The position numbers and the translations under genes are program-made. A stretch of DNA of 64,000 nt from Heracleum sosnowskyi (lineage: Eukaryota; Streptophyta; Magnoliopsida; Apiales; Apiaceae). The DNA is taken from NCBI GenBank assembly GCA_030848705.1, contig CM061243.1:105264436-105328435 (forward strand), written 5' to 3'. Of the stretch, positions 1-12,480 are shown piece after piece; positions within the stretch are counted from its first letter, which is position 1, and each line of letters starts with the position of its first letter. The notes under the pieces were generated by a model, which was given only the letters and a program-made list of their open reading frames with translations, made no database searches and was not told the origin of the DNA.

Positions 1-195
1 AAAGAATTTGACGAAGAGATGGACTCAAAGGCAGAAAATGAGAGCTTTGACCAGATAAATGGATCGTTCTTGTCAGAAAATCTAGAGAGTGGTGGAAGCT
101 CACCGACGAAGGAGTTAAGTCAGAAGAAGAAAAATCCTCTGCTCCGGAAGTTTGGAAGTTTATTGAAAAAGAAGGGTACTAGCAACCAGAAGTAA
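1..195 (+). CDS. 3' end of a WEB-family coiled-coil protein (tandem paralogue, partial)
   Basis: Frame 1 is open from the window edge to TAA at 193-195 and encodes 64 residues. The end is a Lys-rich tail, with KKKNPLLRKFGSLLKKK followed by GTSNQK. It matches, almost residue for residue, the C-terminus of the complete gene at 6062-9737 (DQING..., GGSSPTKE..., KFGSLLKKK.TSNQK). Such tails are typical of plant WEB-family (DUF827) proteins. The start and the rest of the gene lie left of the window. Two adjacent paralogues in the same orientation indicate a local tandem duplication. Function is not shown by this fragment; characterised relatives WEB1 and PMI2 act in chloroplast photorelocation. 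Confidence 0.85.
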   Translation, partial: KEFDEEMDSKAENESFDQINGSFLSENLESGGSSPTKELSQKKKNPLLRKFGSLLKKKGTSNQK

Positions 196-1676
196 ACAAG
201 ACAAGTCCTGATTTGTCTAAGGATAGGAATGTATATCAGGTTCTGTTAACCTAAGTGTGTTTTGGTACTTCCATGCTTTCCGTTTCCTATTTTATAAATT
301 GGAAAGAACATAACTTAGATGCTTGTGTCGTCTTTAGATATTATCGTTTTTAATCAGTTATCCATGCTATCCGTGTCCAGGAATATGTAAAGTTTCTTGT
401 GCTTATTACAGTATCTAAACTTTTGCGCTTTAATTCAGCAATCCACTTCTGTTGTCTCCTGCATGATAAATAGTAAAACTTCTTGCATTCCAAGCAGAGG
501 ACTTATATTTGATATCAAGTAGGAGGAGCATGTAAAGGTGTATGCATAGTTACAGACTTGCAGTATTATATAACTGTACAGAGCCCAATCATTCACCAAA
601 TCATTCTGAGGCTGGCTGGCCGGCCTGATCTGTCCTTCACTCCTACCTTTTGCATATTCATTCAATATGATCCCACAGGCCACACTCCATGTGCATTTCA
701 TGTCTATAGTTTATAGTGTTGAAGTGTATATACATCCTGCATATTATAATTCTCTTATTTTCTTCTCTTGAGTTGACCCTTTATGATGAATCTGAGCTGG
801 CCACTGAGTCGAAGGTATCTGTAATTGTGTAAATGTATTCATGCACATGTGTGTTGTGTGTAGATGCTAACACACATAAAGTTGCGTCTAACTTAGTGTT
901 GTCCAAAATTATATGCTTGCATGACAGACACAACAAAAATTTATTATCATCTCAAGTGATTATTGAGATTAAATTTAGGGAGTGTCACAGCTCTCAAGTC
1001 AATCTGTTCTAGTGACGGAATTGTTTTTCCGATAAAGTTAAAATGTTAGAAATTTAAATAATCACGAACACATGATCCACTCCCGGAATCTCGATTTCTT
1101 GTTATCAATAGACTGCTACATAGTAAGTATATATATTATAAAAGTAGCATCGTTTCTTTTGATTTGCTTTGGAGGGAAAAATCATAGGCATAATTAGCAA
1201 AAATAAAATCATAGGCATGCATAGGTAAAGAACGATAAGTAGCTTGTCAATCCTGGTTCTTTAGCGGACATGGATCAAGTATTCAAGTATGTGGACGACA
1301 ACAAAGAGAAGAGTCAGACAGAACTCATGAGTGATCTAGAATTATTTGCATGCGGGGTCATTTCAATTTTCACTGTTTATATTTCCTCCATTTCATGTGT
1401 CTTATTTGACTTTCTTGTGATTAAATTGACTTAAATTTATCTGAAATTTATAATTTTTTTTATAATTTCAAATAAATTAAAAAATACATTATAAAAAATA
1501 TTAAATATATTTTCTAATGATACAATTTTTATAAGTTTTTTTCAACTATATAATATGTGTAATTTTCAGTCAAATATCAATTTAATCACTAAAAAGTCAA
1601 ACATCACACAAAATACGAGAACAAGGGAGTATCTACTTCAATTATGTGTACAAAACCACTCTTTAGGTTTTAACTC
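196..1676. other. 3' UTR and intergenic DNA
   Basis: This is the 3' untranslated region of the partial WEB gene followed by AT-rich intergenic DNA. The short open frames here (for example 435-701 minus) have no recognisable motif or family resemblance. I see no RNA gene. Confidence 0.6.
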
Positions 1677-1907
1677 TAAAGAGAGACAGATACAGAGCTG
1701 CACTACATACTACACTACTACACAAGTAACAGAATAACGAGAGTTTGTTATAGAGTTTGTTGGAGTTAGTTACATATCATTGATGCAATTCAGTTTGTAT
1801 AAATAACATAATGAATATCTTGCATAACAAGATGAGTATACACAATTGTGAGATTTGTAACAAACTCTTAAGCTTAGTTCTAAATTTCAATTGCTTCACT
1901 TTCTTCA
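1677..1907 (+). repeat. 5' LTR of degenerate copia element
   Basis: It matches 3546-3790 over most of its length and is followed immediately by the primer-binding site at 1908-1918. The exact left boundary is inferred from where similarity to the right copy begins. The canonical TG...CA ends are not preserved. Confidence 0.75.
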
Positions 1908-2008
1908 TGGTATCAGAGTTGCAATTGTTTAGATCGGGCATATATTGAACTATGAACTATAAGAGCTTTATAAGGGCGTATATATGAAGTTTCTTATATA
2001 AGGGCATC

Positions 2009-3539
2009 TATAAGAGCTATGAACGTTGAACTAGAAGCTCTAGAAAGAAATGACACTTGGATTATAACTTCATTGCCCCTGGTAAAGTTGCAATCGGTTG
2101 TAAATGGTTGTATAAAACCAAATTTAAATCCACTAGAGCTATTGACAGGTTTAAGAGTCGACTGGTTATTTTGGGTTGCAAACAACAACTAGGGGTGGAC
2201 TATGGAGAAACGTTTGCTCCAGTCGCCAAGATGGTAACTGTGCGAACATTGTTAGTTGTAGCAGTAGTGCAAAATTGGTTCACGTTACAGATGGATGTTA
2301 CTAACGCATTTTTACATGGTGACCTGACTGAGGAAGTCTACATGGGTTTTCCACAAGGCTACAGTGGTTGAGGTAGTCGAATTACAGTTTCATCAATCAC
2401 TAATTCTATCCTTATAGACTCTACAGGTCACAGAATGGTGTGCAAGCTGATAAAGAGTTTATATGGTCTCAAACAGGCGCCTCAGTGTTGGTTCAACAAG
2501 TTATCCTCTACTTTACTTGCTAATGATTTTACTCGGTCCAAGGCTGATTATAGCCTTTTTACTAAGATTACTTCAATAACGGTTGTGGTCACTCTTGTCT
2601 ACGTTGATGACTTACTTATAGTTGGTAACTCTAATGCTCCTATTTCGTGGTTAAAAGCTATGTTGTCGGATAATTTTCACATGAAGGATTTGGGGGAAGT
2701 AAAGTATTTTTTAGGATTGGAAATCTATCGATCTCCAGATGGATTTTTTGTTTCTCAAAAGAAGATTTGCTCAAGAACTATCATATGACTGATGTTAAAT
2801 CTAGCAAGCTCCCTATGGAAACTCAACATAAGTTGGCACCAGACAAAGGAGAGCCTTTACAGGATATACAGGTTTATCAAAGACTTATGGGCAAATTGAT
2901 ATATCTCACAGTCACACGACCTGATATAGTGTATGCAGTACACATTCTCACATAGTACATGCAACAACCCACTACAGAGCATATGACGACTGTCAAACAT
3001 CTTCTCAAATACTTGGCTGGTAATGCAGGTCAAGGCATATTGTTAGCTAGTAAATCTGCAGTTCAATTAACTGCGTATTGTGACTCTGATTGGGCCAGTT
3101 GTGCCTTCTCTAGGCGATCGACCTCAGGTTTTTGTATCATGTTGGGGGCCTCCCCATTATCTTGGAAAATGAAAAAGCAATCCGTGGTTGCTAGATCAAG
3201 TGCTGAGGTCGAGTATCGAGCTATGGCACTAGCAAGTTGTGAAGTGACGTGGTTGTCTGCGTTATTGAAGGACATGGGTCTTCATGATTTGCCTCCATAC
3301 TGTTCTTAATTGTGACAATCAAGTGGCACTGGCGATTGCTGCGAATACGGTCTTGCACGAGCGTACTAAACACGTGGAAATTGACTGTCATTACATCCGT
3401 GACAAGGTGAAAGCCGGGGAGATTGAAACTAAACATGTTCTTTCGTATGCTCAGGTTGCAAATGTGTTTACTAAACAACTCACTGCCAAACAACATTCCT
3501 ATTTGTTGTCCAAACTTGGCGTTTGCAGCTTCAAGCTTT
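2009..3539 (+). pseudogene. Copia reverse transcriptase-RNase H pseudogene
   Basis: In three shifting frames the region encodes copia RT motifs in the normal order: a KWLYKTK segment, ETFAPVAKMVTVR, QMDVTNAFLHGDL, SLYGLKQAPQCW, the YVDDLL catalytic box (about 2602), KDLGEVKYFLGLE, then the RNase H signatures CDSDWA, STSGFC and SSAEVEYRAM, and a terminal RTKHVEIDCHYIRDK. Breaks include a one-base shift near 2080, a TGA near 2370, a frame change near 2770, an in-frame TAG near 2955 and a shift near 3300. Upstream gag, protease and integrase are missing. Its motifs differ from the SIRE-like elements in the right half of the window, so it belongs to another copia lineage. Confidence 0.85.
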
Positions 3540-3545
3540 GGGGAG

Positions 3546-3790
3546 TAAAGAGAGAGAGAGAGATGCAGAGCTACAGAGCTGCACTACATACTACACTACA
3601 CTACACAAGTAACAGAATAACGAGAGTTTGTTAGAGAGTTTGTTGGAGTTAGTTACATATCATTGTTGTAATTCCGTTTGTATAAATAGCATAATGAACA
3701 TCTTGCATAGTAAGATGAGTATACACAATTTTGAGATTTGTAACAAACTCTTAAGTTTAGTTCTAAATTTCAATTGCTTCACTTTTTGCG
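3546..3790 (+). repeat. 3' LTR of degenerate copia element
   Basis: This is a second copy of the 1677-1907 repeat, diverged by scattered substitutions and a small expansion of the GA run. A short polypurine tract (TTTGGGGAG) lies directly before it. The right end is approximate because the two copies diverge over the last bases. Confidence 0.75.
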
Positions 3791-5383
3791 AACTCTGAGA
3801 TCATAATCAAAAATTGGTATCCAGTTGATCTCGAACATTATTATATTACAGAATTAGAAAGAGATAATTTGGTTAAATGTTGTGAAGTGTAAAACTCAAG
3901 GCAATAGGTAGAAGAAGATAAAATGTCTACTTCTTTGGGCATTCTCACCTAATACTTTCTTAATCATTATTGATTTCCGTTTCGCTTATGGTTGGCTCGT
4001 CATTTCCCCATCATTTTTTTGTTATTAGTAAAAAAACGTTTAAATTTCAATATTACCGGAAAATTTAACTTCGCAAATTTATAATTTAGAAAAAGAACAA
4101 CAGTTCTTGTCTGTACAAAGATGTTAAAATAACATAAATGGTGAATTAATTAGACTTTATAATGTCTAGCTACCACAGGAAAGTCAATAAATTTAGAAGT
4201 TATGCTTTCATGGGCGATTCCTTTAAATTAAATTTGCAATCTAAACTTTTTGTACAGAAGTTATAATTTATGATTCATATATGATTTCTTGGAAGGGCAC
4301 TTTACTTGTGCAAAAACAAGAATAAATAAATAAAAAGAATATAGATTTTTTAATATTTAATGTTATTTTAACCCAAGGTAGACCCAAATAATTTCAATAA
4401 ATAGTGCACATTTATAATTATTACTGGAATAAAATCTTATACGAACAAGACAAAATTTGCATATATCTTAGCTCACATCATTTAGATTTTGTATATTTTT
4501 TTTTCATGGACATAGTATTTCATTGCTTTCAGCTTAAATGATGTTTACTATGTATAGATTTGGTCGCATCTTTACTCTTTCGAATCAAATTATATCTTTT
4601 ATTTTTATATATAATTAGCGTAAAACACTGGTTTGGTTTGGTCGTCAGCGCCTTAAAAACTCGGTCCTACATAGCTAAAAACTCTATACTATAAGCTAAA
4701 AATTTTCTACTATAAAACAATTACACAATTAGAGTTATTAATAATGCTCTAATTTAGAGAAAAAGTAATATATCTATAAAATTAAATAATAATAGAAGTA
4801 GTATAATTTTAATATTTTAAATATTTACACTAAAATTTATTAAAATTGAACTTATAAAAACAATGAATAAACATATAAATAATCATTATTGTAGTGAATT
4901 TGTATATATAAAAAATTCATGATTTTTATCATTTCAAGAAATACAACATAAACCGAAATAATATATACATATGAAAAAATATATTATTAACTTAATGATT
5001 TATATTTTTATGAAAATACACAAATATATTAATAAATAAATAAAATTATAAAAACACTAAAATAAAATAACTTATTAAACGTCCCCCCACAGTATAAAGG
5101 TAGTAAAATTATAAAAGGAGATAAGAATAAAGGAACGACAAAGGTGATGCCAACTTAATTAAAAAAAATATATGAATATAGATTTTGATAACACCGTAAC
5201 GCTGTTGATGCATGTAAATGAGGCTCGGCTAATTGTCTTTTCCAGTCCTGTCTTTATTCTGTGTTTACTTCATTTCACTACCCTCCTCAACAAACTTACC
5301 TTATGACAAACCACCCCCCTTTATCTCAGTGTCTCAGTCTGTCCAAACAATAATTTCATTCTAACTTGTACCCCTATAAAAAG
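3791..5383. other. AT-rich intergenic DNA
   Basis: Very AT-rich sequence with short A/T runs. I see no coding capacity, RNA gene or clear repeat boundary before the MITE at 5386. Confidence 0.6.
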
Positions 5384-5385
5384 TA

Positions 5386-5697
5386 CTCTCTCCGTTCCAT
5401 TCATTTCTATACACTTTTTATTTTGGGATGTACTATTCATTTCTATACATTCCAAAAATAGTAACTTTTAATAATATAAAACACTATTACATCCACTACT
5501 TTCTCCACTATCTCTATTCTATAACAATATAAATCACTATTACACCCGCTACTTCCTCCACTATCTCAAATCTATTATTAAATATTGATAGGTCCCACCA
5601 CTTTACTCACTTTTCATCTAATTTTACTCATTTTTTATATTTTTTCTTAGTCTACGTGCACAATCCGAGTGTATATAATTCACTGGGACGGAGGGAG
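5386..5697. mobile_element. Stowaway-like MITE with TA target duplication
   Basis: The left end CTCTCTCCGTTCCAT and the right end CTGGGACGGAGGGAG are imperfect inverted repeats of the CTCCCTCCGTCCCA type known from plant Tc1/mariner-derived Stowaway MITEs. A TA dinucleotide flanks each side (5384-5385 and 5698-5699). The 312-bp AT-rich interior has no ORF. It lies about 360 bp upstream of the WEB start codon, so it may sit in that gene's promoter region. Confidence 0.85.
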
Positions 5698-6001
5698 TAA
5701 AAACTCTTAAAAACCCAAAAATAAAAAAACCAAAAACAAACAAGATCTTGGAGGGTAGTATGGTACATTCATTACTTGTGCAACTAAAGTTGACAGGGGA
5801 CACACAAAGAGCAAACAGGACACTTTAAAGTGTTGTGGTGGTCTACAGTTTATTACACTCTCAATACAACAAAGAACACCAAACTTCACATGTATATCTA
5901 TACTCAGATCACTTAAGTGATTCTTGGGCTTACATTGTCTTTCAAATATAATGTTAATGTCTGTCAACATTTTTATATAATTATATATATATATATATAC
6001 A

Positions 6002-6008
6002 TATAAAT
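6002..6008 (+). promoter_or_regulatory. Putative TATA box of the WEB gene
   Basis: TATAAAT lies 54 bp before the start codon, just after an alternating TA tract (about 5984-6000). The stretch to ATG is short and pyrimidine-rich, as in a plant 5' UTR. The transcription start is not visible directly. Confidence 0.5.
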
Positions 6009-6061
6009 CACTGGTGTTACATTTTCATCCATTGCTACACTTCCTCCTCCCCACTGCAGTC

Positions 6062-6080
6062 ATGGCTACAAAATCCAAGT

Positions 6081-6141
<61 letters not shown>

Positions 6142-9100
6142 GATCTTCATTTTAAAGTTTATGTTTTTATATTTATTTGTCATTTGGTGTGTTTTGTTTA
6201 CTACTTTTTGTGCATTTTATGTTTTGTGGGTAGGATCTTTTCTTTGATTTGTGTTAAATTATTGATCTTTATGATAGTGTGTATCATTTTATGCAATGGG
6301 TTTTGAATTCATCATTCTTGTGCTTAATCTTGATGACCCTTGTTGTGAATTGTGTTCTAAATTGTGCTTCATTTATTTTATAGTGTGGATCTACCTATAT
6401 TGACTCAATTTCAAGTGTTATGCATTGTATTTGTTGCAATTTTATATTTTGGTGTGAAATTAATTCCTAATAAAGTTTCCACCTTTAGGATAGATTTTTG
6501 AGAAAAGAAAAACAAATTTGTTTCTGGTCTGTGCTTATTTAGTAATTACTCTACATGGATTGTATTTGTGAGTATAGATCTTGCATTGTTTGTTTTGAAT
6601 GGATTTTATATTTTGTTCATGTGATGATGATAGGTTCAACTTGAACAAATCTACTTTAGTCGAAACTCTCAACAGTAAAGCATCCACAGAAACTCCCAAC
6701 AACAAAGCCTCTGATTTAACTCCAACTAATAAAGCATCTAATGTAAACAACACCACCAAAGTATCTCCAGCAACTCCTAGGATTCCTAAATTGAGTAGGG
6801 GAATTGCAAAATCCGAGACTGATTCGCCATCTCCCTTGCAAAGTTCGCGTCTCTCCATTGATCGGTCTCCAAAAACTGTTACTTCAAAGACCTCAGTGGA
6901 TCGGCGATCTCCAAAACTCAGCACTACTCCTGATGTAAGTTCTAACTAATACCCCTTTTAAGTTTTTAAGTATATCTGGTGATTATCAATAGGGATAGAC
7001 AATTGCATTCGGATTATCATTGAGATTGCTTTACATATGTGGCGTAAGTTTATTTAAGGAATTATAGCAATGTCAAATTATGTTTCTTGCAAATGTAGTA
7101 GCTACATTGGATCTAGTGAAATTGGTATGTGATTTAATTTTGAATTGTATATTAATTTCAAATATGTAGAAGCAACCGATACGGCTGTCAAAGGGATCGG
7201 AACTACAAGTTCAGCTAAATCTTGTCCAGGAAGACTTAAAAAAGGCAAAAGAGAAGTTAGCTGAGGTAGAGAAAGAGAAAGAGCAAGCAATTGGTGAGTT
7301 GAGAGAAGCTCAGAAGTTAGCAGAGGAAGCTAATGGGAAACTTACAGAGGCTTTGGTTGCTCAAAAGCGAGCAGAGGAGGAATCTGAAATTGAGAAGTTT
7401 CGTACTGTTGAAATGGAACAGGCGGGTATTGATGCAAATCAAAAAAAGGAAGAAGAGTGGCAGATGGAACTTGAAGATGTGAGGAACCAACATGCATTGG
7501 ATGTTTCTGCTCTTCTCGCTGCCAATCAGGAGCTCCACAAGGTGAAGCTAGAACTAGCCAGGACTTCTGATGCAAAAAATCAGGCGCTTTCCCATGCTGA
7601 TGAAGCAACTCAGATTGCTGAGATACATGTGGAAAAGGTAGAGATTATGTCTGCTGAGTTGTCCCGGTTGAAAGCTTTTCTTGAATGCAGAAACACGTCT
7701 GAGGCTAACAATAAAGACAATATAGTCTTGGAGCTGAAATCAGATGTAGAGACATTAAAACAAGAGCTAGACAGAGCAAAAGATTTTGAATCAGAAGCTA
7801 ATAATTACAGCAAAATGGTGATGCAGCTCAGTTTAGAGATTGAGACATTGAAACAAGAGCTTCTGAAAGCAGATAATTACAAGGAGAAGCTGGCAAAAAC
7901 AGAGGTTGCTGTAGCTCAACTAAATGTTGAGCTGGAGACTGCAAAAATTGCTGAAGCTTGTGCACATGGGAAAGTAAAAGATTATGAAGTGGAGGCTAGC
8001 AATTATAAAAATATCGTGCTGGAGCTTAAATCAGAGGTAGAAACATTGAAACAACAACTACAGAATGCAAACGATCATCAGAAGAAGGCAATGGAGAATG
8101 AAGCTGAACTAGAGAACCTTAGTGTAGAGCTGGAGGCTGCAAGAATGGCTGAATCTTATTCGCAAAATCTACTAGAAGAGTGGCAAAAAAGGGTTGAAGA
8201 ATTAGAGATTCATGCTGAGAAAGCAAACCATCTGGAAAAATCTGCATCAGAGTCTTTGGACTCGATCATGAAACAACTAGAGGAAAGCAATGATTCGTTG
8301 CATGATGCAGAATCTGAAATTGCTTCTCTTAAAGAAAAAGTGGGGTTACTGGAAATGTCAATAGGATCACAGAGAGCTGATCTTGAGATTTCAGAGCGCA
8401 GTCTTTATATGGCCAAGGAACAAGCTTCGGAGATGGCACAGGAGGTTGAATCTCTTAAGTGTGAGCTCGATACTTTCAAGGAAGAAAAAATTCAGGCTTT
8501 AAACAACGAAAAGTTTGCTGCTGAAAGTGTTCAGACTCTACTAGAAGAGAAAAACAAACTCACAAATGAGTTGGAAACTTTCAAGATAGAAGAAGAGAAA
8601 AGTAAGAAAGCGATGGAAAGTCTTACTTCAGCATTACATGAAGCTTCTTCAGACGCAAGAGAAGCCAAAGAAAAACTATTATCTAGTGAAGACGAGCATC
8701 AAAATCTAGAAACCCAAGTGGAAAACTTAAAGCTGGTTTTGAGAGCATCAAATGAGAAGTATGAGGGTATGCTTCATGATGCTAAGCAGGAGATTGATGT
8801 TCTTACTAATTTGATCCAACAAACCGAGCATGATCATCAGACTGCCAAGACTGAGAGGGAACAAAGAGAGCTTCATTTAATGGATTGCATTAATAAATCT
8901 GAAGAAGAATGCTCTTCAATGACAAAAGAACTTAGCAAACTGGTTAGTTCACTTAAAGAAGCTGAGAGTGAAGCTTCTGCAGGAAAGGAAGAAGAAGCTC
9001 GGCTTAAGAATACCCTAGAGGAAGCTGAATCTGAGATAGACTATTTGAAGGAAGTTCTTGGGGAAGCAAAAGCTGAAAGCATGAAACTGAAGGAAGGTTT

Positions 9101-9737
9101 ACTGAACAAAGAAAATGAAGTGCAGAGTGTTATTCAGGAGAATGAGGAGCTTCGGAATAAAGAATCTGCTTGTATGATAAAGGTCAAGGAATTGTCGCAG
9201 TTGCTTGAGGAAGCTACAATGAGAAAACAAGCTGAGGAGAGTGTGGAACTTACAGAGAGTGAAAAAGATGGTGATATGCTACCAAAGGAAGTGGAGTTCT
9301 TCGAACATAATGGTGATCAAAAGGAAGAAAATACCAAAGCAGAGATCCCACATCTTCAGGAACTTGTGAAGGAAATTCCTCTAACAGAGAGCAACAAAAT
9401 GGATGTCAAGACCGTTGAAACTGGTACAGAAACTACAGACAAAAAGGGAAAGCCCAAAGAGAATGAGAGCAAAGAAAAGGACGATTATGATTCAGTGGAA
9501 CTTATATCTAAGATGTGGGAAAGCGGCAAGATTGAAGATAAGGAGTTCCTGGAGAAGGAATCCGTTGAGGAAGTCGGCTCAAAGACAGAGAATGATAGGT
9601 TGGACCAGATTAACGGATTTTCATCAAATGGTGGAAGCTCACCACCAACAAAGGAACAAAGTCACAAGAAGAAGAAGCCTTTGCTCCACAAATTCGGAAG
9701 CTTATTGAAAAAGAAGAGTACCAGCAACCAGAAGTAA
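6062..9737 (+). CDS. WEB-family (DUF827) long coiled-coil protein, three exons
   Basis: The exon model is 6062-6078, 6634-6934 and 7170-9737, with GT-AG introns of 555 and 235 bp, giving about 961 residues. The 17-bp first exon joins to give MATKSKFNLNKSTLVETLNS, typical of WEB-family N-termini. Residues 1-106 are a Ser/Thr/Lys-rich head with SPATPRIPKLSRG and repeated SxDRSPK-type motifs. Exon 3 is an almost continuous coiled coil rich in E, K, L and A, with recurring ELKSxVETLKQEL-type blocks (about 7730-8060) that suggest internal duplication. The acidic tail ends in KKKKPLLHKFGSLLKKK. WEB1/PMI2 relatives affect blue-light chloroplast movement, but close homologues of this subtype have no firm role. 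A coding start inside exon 3 would miss the conserved head. It is the tandem partner of the gene ending at 195. Confidence 0.9.
6083..6139 (+). repeat. (CT)n microsatellite at the start of intron 1
   Basis: About 28 uninterrupted CT units begin four bases after the GT of the first splice donor (GTAACT...). Such tracts are common in plant 5' leaders. This one is likely polymorphic and lies close enough to the donor to affect splicing or transcription. Confidence 0.95.
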
Positions 9738-10264
9738 CAGAGCAGATAAGTCTTGTTTTATGTTCAAGTAGAGATGTATATTGGCTCTATTCTATTCTAC
9801 ACCTCATTGTGTTTTTTATTTTCTTTAAGTTTCATGCTATTCATTTCTTATCTGCACAACTGGAAACAAGTTTACTGAAAGGCTTGTATCATCTTTAGGT
9901 TTTTTTTTGTTATCTCTTGTTAATAATTTTTTTCTTTTCATGCAATTCCAATTTGGGAATTATCGAAGAATGTGCTTCACATTCAAATATGCTTGAACAA
10001 ATTTGAGACAATTTTGGAGCTCTGGCATTTTTCATTCCCCTTTTCATCTCTGTATCCAAAAACTCAGAGAGTGGAGATGGATACATATATATATCTCAGT
10101 ACCCTCCAATCACGCATGTTAAAAAAGGTTCAGATTCAGCATAATTAGTTTAATTTTTTAGTTAGCTATTTAATGTATTTTATTAATGTTAATGCCTTAT
10201 AATTATGTACTAGCCTATAATATGATTTTAGAATTTTTTTATTTTTTTATTTGTATTTTGATTA
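9738..10264. other. 3' UTR of the WEB gene and intergenic DNA
   Basis: T-rich 3' untranslated sequence resembling that after the partial paralogue at 196-400 (both follow AGCAACCAGAAGTAA), then AT-rich spacer up to the Helitron terminus. No gene is visible. Confidence 0.6.
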
Positions 10265-11351
10265 TTAGCTTAAAACCCGTGCGATGCACGGATTGTTAAT
10301 AATAATAATAATTATTATTATTATTATTTTTTATGTTTTAATATTCTATTAATTTGCATTTGCTAAAAAAAATAAGTAGACGTGTTCAACTTTTTTAAAT
10401 AATTAAAAGTATTAAAATAGATTTTAAAATAAATTAATAACTGTTTGTCAAAAGGTAAGTGCCCGTAATTAAAAATATTTAAATAGGTTTCAAAATAAAT
10501 AAGTAAGGATTTTCCCGGGATATTTTTGGAAAATGAGATATTTTAGTAAGGAAAAATAGAAAGATTAACATGTAGAGGATTTTGTTAGAAAAAATAGAAA
10601 AGGCAATATATTTTAGCTGAAAAGGTAGTTTGGTTATAAAAATGTTATTATTTAATAATAATTTCTTTAGAAAATATAAAAATAGAAAAAGTAACACGTT
10701 TAAGCTAAAAAAGTACTCATAATTAAAAATATTAAAATAGATTTTAAAATAAATAATTAAGGGTTTGCCGTGATATTTTTGAAAAATGACAGGCATGACA
10801 TTTTTAAATAATTAAAAGTATTAAAATAAATAAGTAACGGTTTGCCCGTGATATTTTGGAAAAAGAGGGGTTTTAGTAAGAAATATAGAAAGTAAAATGT
10901 TTTCGTTGAATTTTAAAATATAAAAGTAATGATTTGCCTGTGATTAATAATTATAATATTATTATTTTATTTTATTAAATAGAACTATTCGTGATACTTT
11001 TGAAAAATGAGAGGTTTTATTTAGGAAAAATAGAAAAGTAGAAATTTTAGTTAGAAAATATAAAAAAGAATATACAATTTGGCTAAAAGTGGTAATGGGT
11101 TAGTTATTAGCAATTATAACCTTATTATGTTATTTTATTAAATGAAACTGTCTGCGATATTTTTGAAAAATGAGATGTTTTAGTTAGAAAAAATAGAAAA
11201 GATATTCTATATAATAATTTTAATATTTTATCTAACGATTCTCATTGATTTGATCAGAGATATCTAACGGCTATGAATGGAGTGACCAAACTACAAAAAC
11301 TTTTATGACTACAAAACTTTTAATGTTTCGTCTTTAATATAATAGTATAGA
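10265..11351 (-). mobile_element. Non-autonomous Helitron (minus orientation)
   Basis: Read on the minus strand, the element begins TCTATACTATTATATTAAAG (complement of 11332-11351), a classic plant Helitron 5' end. It finishes with a GC-rich hairpin CCGTGC-ATC-GCACGG, then GGTTTTAAGC-type sequence and CTAA (10265). It is flanked by A on its 5' side and T on its 3' side, the expected A/T insertion site. The interior is AT-rich, contains repeated blocks around phrases such as GATATTTTTGGAAAA, and encodes no Rep/helicase. It would depend on an autonomous partner for mobility. Confidence 0.8.
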
Positions 11352-12480
11352 TTATATAAAAGAGTTTAATATAATGAGGATATCAAGTACATACTGATAT
11401 AAGTATCTTACTAACTGTTTTTACTTTTAATATTTCGGTTTTATTTATATTGTATATAAAATTTTAAAATACATTATTACTTTAAAATTATTAAACAATA
11501 TAAAAATTATGTTATGATTATATAAAATTTTATTCTCATATTATTAGTCTTTATCGATTTGAATTTTTTCTTAATTTATTTTAATACTTTATTGAAAGAA
11601 AGATAAAATTTATATATTTAAAAGAATTAGTGGAAAAATAAATAAATTGGTGCTACAATTATAAAAAAATATTTATTAAAATTTAGATACTCACTTTACT
11701 ATTTGGGTTCTATCCGAGTTTTAGAAATTGAATTTTGACGATTTTAAAACCCATGTGAAACTAACGAAATTATCTTTAATTTAATGATAATTTAATAATT
11801 ATTATCTAACTTGACCAGTGACCTACCCATAAACCGAAAAGAAAAGATGGTTAAGTATTATATTCAAAATTATTGTTTATGAATATGAAACCCTCAATAT
11901 TTTAATAATATTTTGATATTATCCTTTTATGTTTGTTATATGTAAAATAATATAATTATAATTTGGATTAATCAAATTGTTATGTTAAAAAAATGTTTAA
12001 ATTTATTCATGTACAGGAGTTCTTCTAAGTCTCTTATAACGCAGGGTCCACATGTATCATTGTTATATGATATACATGAGAATTATATTGATAATTTTTA
12101 ATATTGTAATCGATATTAAATGTTATCTGATATTTGGTTTAACAATTATTATCTAACTCGAACTATACATAAATTAAAGAGAAAAGATATTTAAGAATTT
12201 TTACATAGAAAAATTTTAAATTATCAAAATACACTTTTTAGTATTTAAATATAATTCTATTATTAATCAGATACACTTTTTAATATTAGATCTAACAATT
12301 CTCATCGATCTATTTAAGATCTAACTGTAATAATTAATTTGGTCGTATAGTGGTCGTACACGGACCAGATCGATTTTAATTTTTTCTTAAATTGATTTTA
12401 ATATTTTATTGAAATAAACATAAAATTTATAAATTTAAAAGAATTAGGAAAAAAATTAAATTGGTGCTACAATAACAATA
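11352..12480. other. AT-rich Helitron-like repeat remnants
   Basis: No gene is visible. The stretch 11660-11830 is a diverged copy of the block duplicated at 12481-12966; it shares TTAAAATTTAGATA, TCACTTTACT and ATTATCTTTAATTTAATGAT. This suggests overlapping remnants of one repeat family. Confidence 0.5.

Larger units (their letters stand above)
1677..3790 (+). mobile_element. Degenerate, internally deleted Ty1/copia retrotransposon
   Basis: Two direct repeats of about 230-245 bp flank a broken reverse transcriptase/RNase H region. Both start TAAAGAGAGA and share AACAAACTCTTAAG and AATTTCAATTGCTTCAC. A primer-binding site TGGTATCAGAG follows the left repeat directly (1908-1918), as expected for initiator-Met tRNA priming. 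The purine run TTTGGGGAG precedes the right repeat. Gag, protease and integrase are absent: only about 100 bp separates the primer site from the first RT codons. Multiple stops and frameshifts show it is long dead. It lies between two tandem WEB paralogues, so it may have inserted after their duplication. Confidence 0.85.

Noticed and set aside
435..701. 88-codon minus-strand open frame after the partial WEB gene
   Set aside because: It lies in the likely 3' UTR/intergenic region, with no recognisable motif.
5984..6000. Alternating TA tract as a separate regulatory element
   Set aside because: A short simple repeat next to the TATAAAT; nothing beyond promoter AT-richness can be supported.
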